64,000 bases of DNA from Anaerococcus sp. Marseille-P3915 (GCF_900258475.1 NZ_LT984887.1:1188306-1252305); one strand, 5' to 3'. Shown: positions 17,304-27,100, counted from the stretch's first letter. Made by a program: numbers and translations. The notes: a model not told the origin generated them from the letters alone.

Positions 17304-18962
17304 CTAAGATTTCCTCATTGACTCTATTTTTATTTTTTCATCTGCAATTGATAAGCTAGATAGGTTATGGCTTACCAGAAGGATGGTCTTATTCTTACTA
17401 GCCTTTTTGATTGACTTAAGTATTGTCGCCTCGTTTAAGATATCAAGATTAGATGTCGGTTCGTCAAAGAGCATAAGGTCTGCATCATGGAGAAAGGCCC
17501 TAGCTATGCCAATTCTTTGCCTTTCTCCAGCTGAAAAGCTATCTCCAAGCTCTCCTGCCAAACTGTCATAGCCATCAGGGAGAGATTCTATAAATTCATG
17601 GATTGAGGCTTTTTTAGCAGCTTGTATAATCTCTTCATCACTTGCCCCAATTTTTCCAATTCTTATATTATCTTTAAGGCTGATATTGAATATATAAGTA
17701 TCTTGACCCAAGAGAGCTTGCATTTGCCTTAAGTTTTTGCTTGGGATATTTTGTATATTTTCTTCATTTATTTCTATCTTTCCAGAATCAACATCCCAAA
17801 ATCTCATCAATAACCTAAGTAGAGTTGACTTACCTGAGCCGCTTTTACCATATATAGCCAAAATTTTATTTTTAGGTATATCCAAAGATAAGCCTTCTAT
17901 AATTTTTTCATCCTTGTAAGCAAAGGAAATATCAGAAATACTTGCGCTTTCAAATTTTTCCATGTCTAAATATCCTTCGACTTCTTTTACAAGGGGCTCT
18001 TCTTCTAAGAGGTCTAAAATCCTATCACCACTAGCAAGGGTGTGGGATAAGATATTGCCTAGATTTGATAGGGCTACAAAAGGTCCAAAGCTTGAAAACA
18101 TAGCAAGGACTGGAATAACAACTCCCTTTATGTCTATGATTTTATTTTGAAATAGGTAGACTGATAAAATTAACATCAAAAAGCTAAAAACTAAGATCAA
18201 AGCCCCTATCATAGCTTCTGATTTTGATTTTAATATATCGAGTTTGTTGGCAGTTTTTCTTAGAGACCTGGATTTATTTCTTAGGGTCTTTAGCTTAGAA
18301 TCCCTAAGGTCAAATTGCTTTACTTCGTCTATATTTCTAATTGTTTCAAGAACAAAGGAATTTAAGTCTCCATTTTTATTTCTTAGATTAAGCCCTAGTT
18401 CAGAATTTTTTCTACTAATAAAATATGGACAAAGAACGCCAAGACTTAGGTAGGCCATTAAGGCAAGGAGGGCTTGGTAGATTGAAAAGCTCCCTATAAA
18501 TATTTCCATAAATATCATATACAAAATCGCTATGGCTATTGGGGAAATGGTGTGGGCATAGAATACCTCCAAAAGCTCTATATCTGATGTAATTAGGCTT
18601 ATAAGATTGCCCCTATCCTTGCCTGATAGTTTTGCAGGCGCCAGGCTTCTCATTTTCTTAAAAACTAAGTGCCTTATCTTTGCCAAAATTTTAAAGGCCA
18701 GGTAATGGTTGGCGTATTGCTCTATATAGTGGAAAATCCCCCTTAAGATTGCTATGGCAAACATTAGCTTGATAAAGAAAATATTCCTACCATCATTATT
18801 TATATTAGCTAAAAGACCGTAGCCTGCAAAAATCGTGATAAAACTTGCACACAAATGACCAAGCGTTCCAATAAAGGCTGCTATAAGCATATATATTTTT
18901 AGGTCCCCTACAAGGCCAATCATATTTTTCATGACCACAAGGCCGTTTCTTCTATTTTTCAT
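17304..18962 (-). CDS. CydC-like ABC exporter subunit
   Basis: A 552-residue half-exporter: six N-terminal membrane helices, then an ATPase domain with Walker A GKSGSGKST, signature FSAGERQR, Walker B LMLFDEPTSNLD and VSHN switch. The signature deviates from LSGGQ (Ala-Gly-Glu), as in CydC-type halves. CydDC exports cysteine and glutathione in aerobes, where it supports cytochrome bd assembly. No oxidase genes are near, so here thiol or other small-molecule export is a better guess than oxidase maturation. Its start overlaps the partner gene by 11 bp. Confidence 0.85.
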   Translation of the reverse strand: MKNRRNGLVVMKNMIGLVGDLKIYMLIAAFIGTLGHLCASFITIFAGYGLLANINNDGRNIFFIKLMFAIAILRGIFHYIEQYANHYLAFKILAKIRHLVFKKMRSLAPAKLSGKDRGNLISLITSDIELLEVFYAHTISPIAIAILYMIFMEIFIGSFSIYQALLALMAYLSLGVLCPYFISRKNSELGLNLRNKNGDLNSFVLETIRNIDEVKQFDLRDSKLKTLRNKSRSLRKTANKLDILKSKSEAMIGALILVFSFLMLILSVYLFQNKIIDIKGVVIPVLAMFSSFGPFVALSNLGNILSHTLASGDRILDLLEEEPLVKEVEGYLDMEKFESASISDISFAYKDEKIIEGLSLDIPKNKILAIYGKSGSGKSTLLRLLMRFWDVDSGKIEINEENIQNIPSKNLRQMQALLGQDTYIFNISLKDNIRIGKIGASDEEIIQAAKKASIHEFIESLPDGYDSLAGELGDSFSAGERQRIGIARAFLHDADLMLFDEPTSNLDILNEATILKSIKKASKNKTILLVSHNLSSLSIADEKIKIESMRKS

Positions 18963-20694
18963 TTCCTACCCCCATAGCGTAAGAGCAAAGCTCTTCTTGC
19001 TTATCAAAGATATTTTTATAAGGCTCACAAGACCTATAAAGACTTTCATGGTCACCACTTGCCTTAATTTCTCCATCTTCGAGAAAATAAATTATATCGC
19101 TATCTACAAGATTTATAAGCTTGTGTGAGATGATAAGGACTGATTTTTCCTCGGCAAGCTTTCTTATCACTTTCATTATCTCTCTTTCATTTTCCCCATC
19201 TATATTGCTTGTTGCCTCATCAAAGATATATAACTTAGCCTTAAAAAGTAGAGCCCTAGCAAGGGCTAGTCTTTGCCTTTGACCTCCTGATAGGTTTGAA
19301 GCTTCTTCTAAAATAGGAGTATCAAGACCTGAAAGGCCTTCAAAAAATTCATACAGGTTTACTTTTTTAAGAGCACCTATCATATCTTCATCACTTAAAG
19401 CAGAATTCGCTATAGATAAATTTTCCCTGACACTTCCCTTAAAAAGTCTTGCATTAAAGTCTATATTTACAATGTTTTTATTGAGATCTCCAGGAAAATA
19501 GGAAGTTTTTTCTATATCATTTAGTAGAATTTCCCCACTATAAGTAAGCTTTGAATCTTTTATTAGCCTAGCTATGGTAGATTTTCCAGAACCACTTACT
19601 CCAACTAGACTTGTTAGCTGATTTGGCCTTATATCAAAACTTACATCATCCAAAATTCTCCTCTTATCATCATAAGAAAAACTCACATTTTTAAAAGATA
19701 TACCAAGCTTTTCTTCCTTTATTATTTCTTTGCCAACTTCCTCGCTATCGCTATCTATAAGGGCCATCAGCTTATTAGAAGCTGCTATACCATTCATAGC
19801 TATATGGAAAAATGACCCTAACAACCTAAGAGGTAGGAAAAATTCTGCCGCTAGTAGGATTATAAAAGTAAGACCAAATATATTTATAGAATTTTTTGAA
19901 AATTCCAAGATAGCAATGCCAATGCCTGCAGCTGTCCCACCATATGCTATTATATCCATTATGGATGTGGAATTAAGCTGCATGAGTAGGACTTTCATGG
20001 TAGCCTTCCTAAATTTTTCTGCAAAGTCATCCATCAAATTTTGTCTAGACTCATCTGCATCATAGATTTTTAATTCGGTAAGGCCTTCTAGGTTTTCTAG
20101 AAAAATATCGGCTAAGTTGGTATAAGATGTCCAGTAAGAACCTAATAATTTTTTGGCTATCTTTTGTACCAGAATTATTGATACGGGAATAAGTGGCAGG
20201 CACAAAATCATGCAAATAGCTGCATCTATGCTTATGTATCCTATAAATATAAAGATAATAAAAGCAGCTAGGAAGCTATAATAAAGTTGAGGTAAGTAGG
20301 ATGTAAAATATATTTCTAGCTGGTCTACTCCCTCTACAGATAATTGTAAAAGCGATGATGTTGATAGTTTATCCCTATAATTTATCCTATCATACATCAT
20401 TTTCTCAAAAATTATCTTTCTCATCTTCTCTTTTATGGCCTTAGTAGAAATAAAGGCTATGCGGCTTGCCATATATTGACTAAAAAGTTTTATAGATATG
20501 AGCAAAAATCCAAATAAAACTATTTGCCAAAGAGATATTTCTTCTAGACTGTTTCTTAAAAGACAGGAAAGAGTCTGGCTAAAGATTGAGACTATTCCGA
20601 TTTGCATAAGCAAGGACAAGATTCTAAAAAATAAATTCCAATAGAGGTATTTTTTTGATCCTTGCAAGATTTTCATAAGTTTTTTATTGATCAT
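18952..20694 (-). CDS. CydD-like ABC exporter subunit
   Basis: A 580-residue half-exporter, six helices followed by an ATPase domain with Walker A GVSGSGKST, signature LSGGQRQR, Walker B LYIFDEATSNID and switch IISHK. The paired order (this gene first, CydC-like second, 11-bp overlap) is the usual cydDC arrangement. The degree of substrate relatedness to true CydD is uncertain. An 11-base inverted repeat (GAACATTGTTC, 20738-20748) lies about 45 bp upstream and could be an operator. No neighbouring regulator gene is present. Confidence 0.85.
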   Translation of the reverse strand: MINKKLMKILQGSKKYLYWNLFFRILSLLMQIGIVSIFSQTLSCLLRNSLEEISLWQIVLFGFLLISIKLFSQYMASRIAFISTKAIKEKMRKIIFEKMMYDRINYRDKLSTSSLLQLSVEGVDQLEIYFTSYLPQLYYSFLAAFIIFIFIGYISIDAAICMILCLPLIPVSIILVQKIAKKLLGSYWTSYTNLADIFLENLEGLTELKIYDADESRQNLMDDFAEKFRKATMKVLLMQLNSTSIMDIIAYGGTAAGIGIAILEFSKNSINIFGLTFIILLAAEFFLPLRLLGSFFHIAMNGIAASNKLMALIDSDSEEVGKEIIKEEKLGISFKNVSFSYDDKRRILDDVSFDIRPNQLTSLVGVSGSGKSTIARLIKDSKLTYSGEILLNDIEKTSYFPGDLNKNIVNIDFNARLFKGSVRENLSIANSALSDEDMIGALKKVNLYEFFEGLSGLDTPILEEASNLSGGQRQRLALARALLFKAKLYIFDEATSNIDGENEREIMKVIRKLAEEKSVLIISHKLINLVDSDIIYFLEDGEIKASGDHESLYRSCEPYKNIFDKQEELCSYAMGVGNEK

Positions 20695-20830
20695 ATGCTT
20701 TCCTTTATATATTGAATTACAAGGTTCTTTAAATATCGAACATTGTTCATTTTTATTTTATCATATTTTTTGAAAGCCTGCAATTGATTTTCACTATCAG
20801 ATTTTTTAACGAATTTTAAATCTTACCAAT

Positions 20831-20865
20831 AAAAAAGACAAGCAAAGTTAATGTCTTTGCCTGTC
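20831..20865 (-). terminator. terminator of the hydrogenase operon
   Basis: The minus strand carries GACAGGCAAAG and CTTTGCTTGTC arms around a 7-base loop, followed by six T residues. Confidence 0.9.
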
Positions 20866-20879
20866 ATTTATAATAATTT

Positions 20880-22418
20880 TTAGTCTTCTTTTGTTACTTG
20901 TAGTTTGCTATCATCTGGCCTATCTTCAGCTGGGATATTGGTATTGTCTGCTGGAGATTTGAAGATTGATTCTTTAGAGAAGGCTAAAACTGCCTTGCCG
21001 CTCTTTCTATCGTCAACTACTGTACCAGGACCGCCTACACAGCCTCCCATACAAGCCATTCCTTCGATTAGCTTGCCATTCATCTTGCCAAGTTTAGCCA
21101 TTCTTGCCAGTTTGACACAGTCAGCCAGACCTTCTGCATTTTCCATTTCTACTTTTACATCAGGATCTATTTCGTGGATTCTTTTTTCAACTGCCTTAGC
21201 TACTCCACCGCTTACTGCGTAGTATCTACCTGTTTCTGAAGCATCCATGATTTCATCTTCTACTTCTATCTCAGCTGGCTCAATACCTTTAGCAAGGAGC
21301 ATTCCTAGAAGCTCTTCGTAGGTTATTACAAAGTCTATTACCTCAGCTACTTCTGGTTCTAGGGCTTCAAGCTTTTTAGAAATACATGGTCCTATGAATA
21401 CTACTTCACAGTTTGGATCACGTTTTTTCATTTGCTTACCTGAGTAGATCATTGGTGTTGATGATTCTGAAATCTTGTCGTTAATGTCTGGGAAGTTCTT
21501 CCTTACCATAAGTTTCCAAGAGAAGCAGCATGATGTACCCATAAATGGAATCTTGCCTGTTGGTACAGATTCTAAGAATTCGTGTGCTTCGTTCATGGTT
21601 GTAAGGTCAGCACCAAGTCCTACTTCTATCATATCATCAAAGCCTAGCATTTTAACAGCTTCTCTAATTTGTTTTGGGCTTACATTTGCTCCAAATTGGC
21701 CAACAAAGGAAGGAGCTACTATAGCATATACTTTTCTATCTGATTGGAGAGATTTTATTAATTGGTAAATTTCTCCCTTATCTGAGATGGCACCAAATGG
21801 GCAGGTTATGATACATCTACCACAAGCTACACACTTATCTTCATCTATTGATGCACGGCCTAGTTCGTCTGATTTGATTGCCTTAACACCACAAGATTCT
21901 GCACAAGGTCTCTTTTGGTGGTTGATTGCATTATATGGACAAGCATCCACGCACTTGCCGCATTTGATACACTTATCTTGGTCAATTACAGCACCCTTTG
22001 CTGAATAGCTGACTGCGTTTTTAGGGCAGACATTTACACATGGGTGGCCTATACAAGCGTGGCATTGGTCTGTAACTGTTACCTTATTTTCTGGACAAGC
22101 TTCGCAGGCGATTTTGATAACTTGTACTAAAGGTGGGTGGTAGATTCTTCTGTCGACATCCATTCCATCTAGGCCTGCTGTTATGGCTTCTGTCTTGTCA
22201 GCTGTTCTTGCATCAAGACCTATACACATCCTTAGTCTCTCGCCCATTACAGCTCTTTCTCTAAAGATATTTTCCCTGTAAGATGCTTCCTCACCTGGAA
22301 GTATGTTATAAACTTCTAGTCCAATATCTGTTAATGGCCTATTTTCGTAGGCAATTTTTGCAACTGCCTCAAAAGCCATCCTTCTTATGTTTAATATATC
22401 TATGTACGATTCTTTCAT
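20880..22418 (-). CDS. [FeFe]-hydrogenase-like protein, group B type
   Basis: A 512-residue cytoplasmic iron-sulfur protein. The N-terminal 110 residues are of unknown fold. A ferredoxin region follows with several cysteine motifs (CHACIGHPCVNVCP near 119-132; CIKCGKCVDACP 150-161; CVACGRCIITCP 196-207). The H-cluster domain shows L1 GTSCCFSW (Cys 297/298), L2 GPCISKKLE (Cys 345) and L3 MACMGGCVGG (Cys 456/460). All expected cluster cysteines are present, but L1 has Phe where prototype enzymes have Pro. These features fit the poorly studied group B/monomeric class. It should exchange electrons from ferredoxin with protons, or act as a sensor. The maturases HydEFG are not in the window. It ends a two-gene operon. 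Confidence 0.88.
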   Translation of the reverse strand: MKESYIDILNIRRMAFEAVAKIAYENRPLTDIGLEVYNILPGEEASYRENIFRERAVMGERLRMCIGLDARTADKTEAITAGLDGMDVDRRIYHPPLVQVIKIACEACPENKVTVTDQCHACIGHPCVNVCPKNAVSYSAKGAVIDQDKCIKCGKCVDACPYNAINHQKRPCAESCGVKAIKSDELGRASIDEDKCVACGRCIITCPFGAISDKGEIYQLIKSLQSDRKVYAIVAPSFVGQFGANVSPKQIREAVKMLGFDDMIEVGLGADLTTMNEAHEFLESVPTGKIPFMGTSCCFSWKLMVRKNFPDINDKISESSTPMIYSGKQMKKRDPNCEVVFIGPCISKKLEALEPEVAEVIDFVITYEELLGMLLAKGIEPAEIEVEDEIMDASETGRYYAVSGGVAKAVEKRIHEIDPDVKVEMENAEGLADCVKLARMAKLGKMNGKLIEGMACMGGCVGGPGTVVDDRKSGKAVLAFSKESIFKSPADNTNIPAEDRPDDSKLQVTKED

Positions 22419-22440
22419 TATTACCTCAACTACTTATTTT

Positions 22441-22749
22441 TTACTTATTCTTTGCTTTTTTCTTAGCCTGCCTATCAACATTGATAGTGCTATACATCTT
22501 ATCCATCAATACTTCTGGTTTTGCTTTTGTTATGTATTCGTCATCAATTTTGACAATTGGTGATAGTCTTTTTGAATCTTCAACTTCATCCATTATGTTT
22601 GCGTAGATTATTTCAATCTCTGGAGCATTACCTAGATCATCTACTTCGTAAGCAACTTCCACATCCCTTTTTACTATTTCAGCTGAATCATGTAAATATT
22701 CATTGCCGTGGGCAGTACACCTAGCACATGAGCATATAGTTACCTTCAT
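22441..22749 (-). CDS. small cysteine-motif protein, hydrogenase partner
   Basis: A 102-residue soluble protein that begins MKVTICSCARC: cysteines at positions 6, 8 and 11 precede an alternating strand/helix sequence suggestive of a thioredoxin-like fold. This could be a reduced form of the NuoE-type (2Fe-2S) ferredoxin, but too few cysteines are present for a standard four-Cys cluster. The C-terminus is lysine-rich. It lies 22 bp upstream of the hydrogenase-like gene and is the first gene behind a strong promoter, so an accessory or electron-transfer role is likely. The ribosome site is AAAAAGGAG. Confidence 0.7.
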   Translation of the reverse strand: MKVTICSCARCTAHGNEYLHDSAEIVKRDVEVAYEVDDLGNAPEIEIIYANIMDEVEDSKRLSPIVKIDDEYITKAKPEVLMDKMYSTINVDRQAKKKAKNK

Positions 22750-22781
22750 TTTATTCTCCTTTTTTATATAGTCCTACTATG

Positions 22782-22810
22782 ATTGTAACAAATTTAACAT
22801 AATATTTCAA
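22782..22810 (-). promoter_or_regulatory. promoter of the hydrogenase operon
   Basis: On the minus strand, TTGAAA (22810-22805) and TACAAT (22787-22782) are spaced by exactly 17 bp, about 30 bp before the first gene. The promoter sits in the 75-bp gap downstream of the phoR-like stop codon. Confidence 0.75.
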
Positions 22811-22824
22811 TATGGATTTGCATT

Positions 22825-24129
22825 TTATTCTAAATTTATATTGATGATAAAGATAGAACCCTCTCCCAGAGTGCTTTCTAGACTTATATCCATTTCTAAA
22901 TAATCTGCTATATGTTTGACTATAGATAGGCCAAGGCCAGTTGATTTTACCTTCCTATCCCTAGACTTATCTACCACATAAAATCTTTCAAAGACTCTTT
23001 TGATGTCAGAATTTGCAATCCCTATTCCTGTGTCCCTTATACAAAGCTTTATAGAGCTTGCTTCAAGAAGAGAATATATTTCTATTTCTCCGCCTTCCTT
23101 ATTATATTTGATGGCATTTTCGTAAATATTTGATAAAAGGTCGACAAATAGAGATTTCTGGCTATAAATTTTAAAATTATCTAGGCGGTTTATTACTTTT
23201 ATGCCCTTTTTATCAGATGCATGGGCAAATTTTTTGATTATTGTATCCATTTCATCTTTTAAATCTATCGGACTCTTGCTTAGTTCAAAATCTCTCTCAT
23301 CTAGCCTTGATATTTTTAGGATATCATCAATTATTTCTAAGAGTCTATTGCCTTCTTCATAAATAATCTGAGCAAATTCTCTTATGTCTTTATCCTTGGC
23401 TAGGCCTGTAGCAATTAGCTCTGCGTAGCCATTTATTGATGTAAGTGGGCTTTTTAGTTCGTGGGTGACATTGCCAGAAAATTCCCTTCTCATTAGCTCT
23501 GCCTTCCTAGTTTCCGAATAATCTATGACTATTACTACAAAGCCCATCTTCCAGTCCTCGTTTATCGGGTCTATAAATAATTTTAGATGGTAATTATTTA
23601 CGTCTATAGATAGGGATCTGGACTTAGATGTAAGCTTTACTTCCCTTACGGCAAGGAGGTATTCTTTTTTGTTGATTAGATTTTCTAGATGGACACTCTC
23701 ATCCTTATTTAGGAAGGTTTTGGCAGATTCATTCATCATATCTACCTTGCCCTTGCTATCAAAAATGATAAATCCTTCTTCCATGTTTGATGTCATAGCC
23801 TTAAGCTGGTCAATCTTTCTTTCTAGCATGGAAACTCTTTTTTCTAGTCTAACATTTTTATTTAATAAATTTCTATAAATCTTGCCCACATCTTCAAAAT
23901 CATCGCCTATGTCTTTGAAATCGTAATATTTATTGAAATCACTGACCTTGCTTGCATAGCTATCAAGTTTTTTATCTATAAAGAGGTGCGAACTAATTAA
24001 AATTGCAAGACTTCCTAGATAAAATATTAAGATATTTATGTAATCTTTGCTATATAAAGCTACAACCACAGCTAGGATGCTAGCTATGGTTGCTGATGTG
24101 ATTAGGGATTTTTTAGTTAACTTTTTCAT
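22825..24129 (-). CDS. phoR: PhoR-like sensor histidine kinase
   Basis: A 434-residue membrane kinase. Two helices near residues 10-50 are followed by a coiled stretch (about 70-115), a PAS domain (about 110-205), the phosphoacceptor block NVTHELKSPLTSINGY with His near 224, and an ATPase domain with N-box NIYENAIKYN, DTGIGI and GLGLSIVKH. This is the PhoR/WalK layout. Its start overlaps the response regulator stop codon (ATGA), and it is the last gene of the pst-pho unit. This strongly implies phosphate-starvation signalling through PstSCAB and PhoU. Confidence 0.92.
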   Translation of the reverse strand: MKKLTKKSLITSATIASILAVVVALYSKDYINILIFYLGSLAILISSHLFIDKKLDSYASKVSDFNKYYDFKDIGDDFEDVGKIYRNLLNKNVRLEKRVSMLERKIDQLKAMTSNMEEGFIIFDSKGKVDMMNESAKTFLNKDESVHLENLINKKEYLLAVREVKLTSKSRSLSIDVNNYHLKLFIDPINEDWKMGFVVIVIDYSETRKAELMRREFSGNVTHELKSPLTSINGYAELIATGLAKDKDIREFAQIIYEEGNRLLEIIDDILKISRLDERDFELSKSPIDLKDEMDTIIKKFAHASDKKGIKVINRLDNFKIYSQKSLFVDLLSNIYENAIKYNKEGGEIEIYSLLEASSIKLCIRDTGIGIANSDIKRVFERFYVVDKSRDRKVKSTGLGLSIVKHIADYLEMDISLESTLGEGSIFIININLE

Positions 24130-24785
24130 ATTTCTCCAAATTTATAACCGAGATTTCTTACTGTCTTTATATATTTTCCCGCATCCTTTAGCTTGCTTCT
24201 TAAGCTTGCTATATGGACATCTACGGTTCTTGTTTCTCCTTGATAGTCATAGCCCCAGATTTTTATTAGAAAATCATCCCTGGTTATGACATTACTTAAG
24301 TTGTTCATAAATAAATTTAGCATTTCAAATTCTTTGTAGGTTAGGTCAATTTTTTCCCCATCGACCTTGACCGTACGTTTTTTTGTGTTAATGCTTATGT
24401 TTTTGTAGTTGATATGGTCGGTATCTTTCTTGTTTGACCTTCTTAGGACTGCCTTGACCCTACTTAAAAGTTCTAGGATTGAAAAAGGCTTACTTATATA
24501 GTCATCTGCCCCACTTTCTAGGCCTAGGACCTTGTCAAATTCATCGGTCTTGGCTGTAAGGATTATTACTGGCAGGTCAGAAAATTCTCTTATTTCCTTT
24601 AAAATTTCTATCCCGTCCTTGCCTGGCAGCATTAGGTCAAGAAGTAATAAATCGCAAGGCTTATCCCTTATGATATCTACTATATCGATTCCATCCTCAA
24701 AGGTCTTTAGCTCATAGCCCTTCTCGCCCAGGGCGTAGGCTACTAAATTTCTTATTGCCTTGTCATCTTCAACTACATATATCAT
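24126..24785 (-). CDS. phoB: PhoB/PhoP-like response regulator
   Basis: A 219-residue OmpR-family regulator: the receiver domain has acidic residues in YVVEDDK, the phosphoacceptor in LLLLDLMLPG (about residue 52), and Lys in ISKPF. The winged helix shows KEFEMLNLFM, RTVDVHIASLR and VRNLGYKF. It is cotranscribed after phoU with the start abutting the PhoU stop (24786). The expected binding site is the paired repeat upstream of pstS. PhoP is the alternative Gram-positive name. Confidence 0.92.
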   Translation of the reverse strand: MIYVVEDDKAIRNLVAYALGEKGYELKTFEDGIDIVDIIRDKPCDLLLLDLMLPGKDGIEILKEIREFSDLPVIILTAKTDEFDKVLGLESGADDYISKPFSILELLSRVKAVLRRSNKKDTDHINYKNISINTKKRTVKVDGEKIDLTYKEFEMLNLFMNNLSNVITRDDFLIKIWGYDYQGETRTVDVHIASLRSKLKDAGKYIKTVRNLGYKFGEI

Positions 24786-25406
24786 TTATAACCTCGTTGC
24801 TAATTCTGCTACTCTTCTTAGCCTATCTCCTAATCTTTCAAAGTATTTGAATAAGAGGATTTTATTTGATAATTCCACCGCTCCTATCTTATCGTCTTTG
24901 TTTAGTTTTGCTGTATAATTTATAGCATCTACAAATAATTTGTTGTTTATTTGGTCTTTTTCTATGGTTTTATGGGCTAGGTCCTTATCATCATTTACAA
25001 AAGCATTCATAGAATCAAGAGCCATTTTCTTTTCATTGGCTATGAATTCTTTTAAAAAGTTTGCCTCTTGATCTGTTAGGTCGTATTCTTTCAGGATGGT
25101 AGCTGCCGATGTGAGATGGCTTGCTATTCTTTTTTGACTTGAGGCAAGTTTTATCTCCATTTGCAAAAACCTTAAATCGCTTGCTACCGGTTGCTGGAGG
25201 GCAAGGAGCTCAAAGCAGAAATTTTCTACCCCGCTTGCTCCCCTTCTAATATCATCGTAAAGCTCTATTACATGGTCTAAATTTTCTTTATTCTTGCTTT
25301 CCAAATATAGGTCAAATCTATCATAGGATATTAATATTAGCTGGTTGACCTTGCTTGACATTTCCTTGATTGAGTCTAGGTCATTTATAAATCTGCTTCT
25401 CATCAT
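24786..25406 (-). CDS. phoU: phosphate signalling protein PhoU
   Basis: About 206 residues of all-helical sequence in two similar three-helix repeats, each with the family's acidic metal-binding pattern (for example YDDIRRGASGVENF near the first repeat). PhoU links the Pst transporter to PhoR and restrains the Pho response when phosphate is plentiful. I start it at the ATG at 25406, one base after the pstB stop, so that it opens MMRSRFINDLD as in relatives. A longer frame to 25481 would overlap pstB by 74 bp and adds an unrelated segment. Confidence 0.92.
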   Translation of the reverse strand: MMRSRFINDLDSIKEMSSKVNQLILISYDRFDLYLESKNKENLDHVIELYDDIRRGASGVENFCFELLALQQPVASDLRFLQMEIKLASSQKRIASHLTSAATILKEYDLTDQEANFLKEFIANEKKMALDSMNAFVNDDKDLAHKTIEKDQINNKLFVDAINYTAKLNKDDKIGAVELSNKILLFKYFERLGDRLRRVAELATRL

Positions 25407-25407
25407 A

Positions 25408-26268
25408 TCATCCAAACCTTCCTGTGATATAATCTTCGGTCCTCTTATCAGATGGGTTTTCAAAGATTTTTTTGGTATCATCCATCTCTATGACTTCTCC
25501 TGTTAGGAAGAAGGCTGTTTGGTCAGAAATCCTTGCTGCCTGCTGCATGTTGTGAGTTACTATTACTATAGTGTACTTTTCTTTTAGCTGATCCATCAGC
25601 TCTTCTATAGCTGCTGTTGATATAGGATCTAGGGCACTTGTTGGCTCATCCATTAGGATTATTTCAGGATTTACTGATAGGGTTCTTGCTATACATATCC
25701 TTTGCTGTTGTCCACCTGACAGTGATAGGGCATTTTGCTTAAGCTTATCCTTTACCTCATCCCAAATTGCTGCAGACTTTAGAGATTTTTCTACGATTTC
25801 ATCAAGACTGTCCTTATCCCTGATTCCACTTATTTTTGGCCCGTATGTTATATTGTCATAGATTGATTTTGAAAAAGGGTTTGGTGATTGGAAGACCATT
25901 CCTACATTTCTACGAAGGGAGACAACATCCACATCTTTTTTGTAAATATCCTGCCCCTCTATTTCTATTAAACCTTCTATTTTACACGAATCAACAAGGT
26001 CATTCATCCTATTAAAGCATTTTAGGGTTGTAGACTTGCCACAGCCAGAGGGGCCTATAAAGGCTGTTACCTTGCCTTTTTTGATATCCATATTTATATT
26101 TTTTAAGGCCATGAAGTCGTCATACCATAGCTTTAGGTCCTTTACAAGGATTGATGTGCTCATGTCCTCGACTACTCTTTCCTTAAAGATTTTTTTGTTT
26201 GATTTTTTTATATCTTTTAGCTCTTGGTCTATATTTTTTTCAAGAGACTTTTCTTTTTTATTCTCCAT
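25408..26268 (-). CDS. pstB: phosphate ABC transporter ATPase PstB
   Basis: A 286-residue ATPase with Walker [11 protein letters not shown]-loop MVFQSPNPF, signature LSGGQQQR, Walker [12 protein letters not shown] and switch [18 protein letters not shown] is distinctive for PstB. It drives phosphate import with PstA and PstC. There is a lysine/glutamate-rich N-terminal extension of about 35 residues relative to the family. The ATG at 26268 has AGGAG seven bases upstream, whereas the internal ATG at 26163 has a poorly spaced GAGG, so I keep the long form. Follows pstA by 8 bp. Confidence 0.95.
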   Translation of the reverse strand: MENKKEKSLEKNIDQELKDIKKSNKKIFKERVVEDMSTSILVKDLKLWYDDFMALKNINMDIKKGKVTAFIGPSGCGKSTTLKCFNRMNDLVDSCKIEGLIEIEGQDIYKKDVDVVSLRRNVGMVFQSPNPFSKSIYDNITYGPKISGIRDKDSLDEIVEKSLKSAAIWDEVKDKLKQNALSLSGGQQQRICIARTLSVNPEIILMDEPTSALDPISTAAIEELMDQLKEKYTIVIVTHNMQQAARISDQTAFFLTGEVIEMDDTKKIFENPSDKRTEDYITGRFG

Positions 26269-26276
26269 TTTTTCTC

Positions 26277-27092
26277 CTAAGCTTTGACTATTTTCTTGCT
26301 TATTTTTGCAGATAGGAAGTTTATTATCACTACAAAAACAAGTAGTAGGACCGCTGTGGCATAGGCTTCTTTTACATGAAATCCCTCACTTGATAGGACA
26401 TACATGTGCACTGCCATAGTTCTTGCTGAGTCAAATAAACTTTTTGGTATTTCTGGGTGGGTTCCCATGGTATAGATTAGGGCTGCAGATTCTCCTACTA
26501 TTCTTCCTGTGGATAGGAAGATTCCCCCTAGGATTCCGTCCATGGCATCTGGAAGTGTTACCTTAAAGATGGTCTGAATTTTTGTCGCTCCTAGAGCTAG
26601 GGATGCGTGGGCCTTTTGAGGGTTTACTGTAAGAATTGCCTCTTCTGTGGTCCTTATGATTGTAGGTAGGACCATGATGGCTACTGTCAAACATCCTGCA
26701 AGGAGAGAATATTTCATTCCAAGTCCAAGTCCTGTTCTTGTTACAAAAAATAGGTAGCCAAACAAGCCATAGACTATAGATGGGATTGATGATAGGATTT
26801 CTGTTGAAAACCTAACTGCCTTTATTAAAAATTTGTTTTTTGCGTAATTTGATAGGTAGATGGCTGTAAAAATTCCTACTGGTAGGGATACGATTAGGGT
26901 TAGAAGGATTGTCATCAGGGTTGCTATCAAGGAAGGCATGATTGAGACATTTTCTGATGTGTATTTCAGAGAGAAAAGTCCCGGCGATATATTAGGTATG
27001 CCTTCAAATAGGATATAGGCGATGATGATTCCCGATACAGCATAGCCTATGGTTGTTAGGGTCATGATTAGACCTTTAAATAATTTACTCAT
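26277..27092 (-). CDS. pstA: phosphate ABC transporter permease PstA
   Basis: A 271-residue permease with about six hydrophobic helices and the binding-protein-dependent transport EAA-type loop around residues 155-180 ([20 protein letters not shown]), which contacts PstB. With PstC it forms the phosphate channel. It lies 8 bp from pstC and pstB. No unusual features are seen. Confidence 0.95.
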   Translation of the reverse strand: MSKLFKGLIMTLTTIGYAVSGIIIAYILFEGIPNISPGLFSLKYTSENVSIMPSLIATLMTILLTLIVSLPVGIFTAIYLSNYAKNKFLIKAVRFSTEILSSIPSIVYGLFGYLFFVTRTGLGLGMKYSLLAGCLTVAIMVLPTIIRTTEEAILTVNPQKAHASLALGATKIQTIFKVTLPDAMDGILGGIFLSTGRIVGESAALIYTMGTHPEIPKSLFDSARTMAVHMYVLSSEGFHVKEAYATAVLLLVFVVIINFLSAKISKKIVKA

Positions 27093-27100
27093 CTTAGCTC

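Noticed and set aside
17304-20694. Naming the ABC pair cydC/cydD outright
   Set aside because: Order and motifs fit, but without oxidase genes or a phylogeny the specific name is not justified.
20738-20748. LexA-like SOS box upstream of the CydD-like gene
   Set aside because: The half-sites are too close (three bases between CGAAC and GTTC) for the Gram-positive LexA consensus; only a possible unknown operator remains.
25407-25481. Longer PhoU start
   Set aside because: It would add 25 unrelated residues and a long overlap with pstB; the internal Met-Met start just after the pstB stop fits the family.
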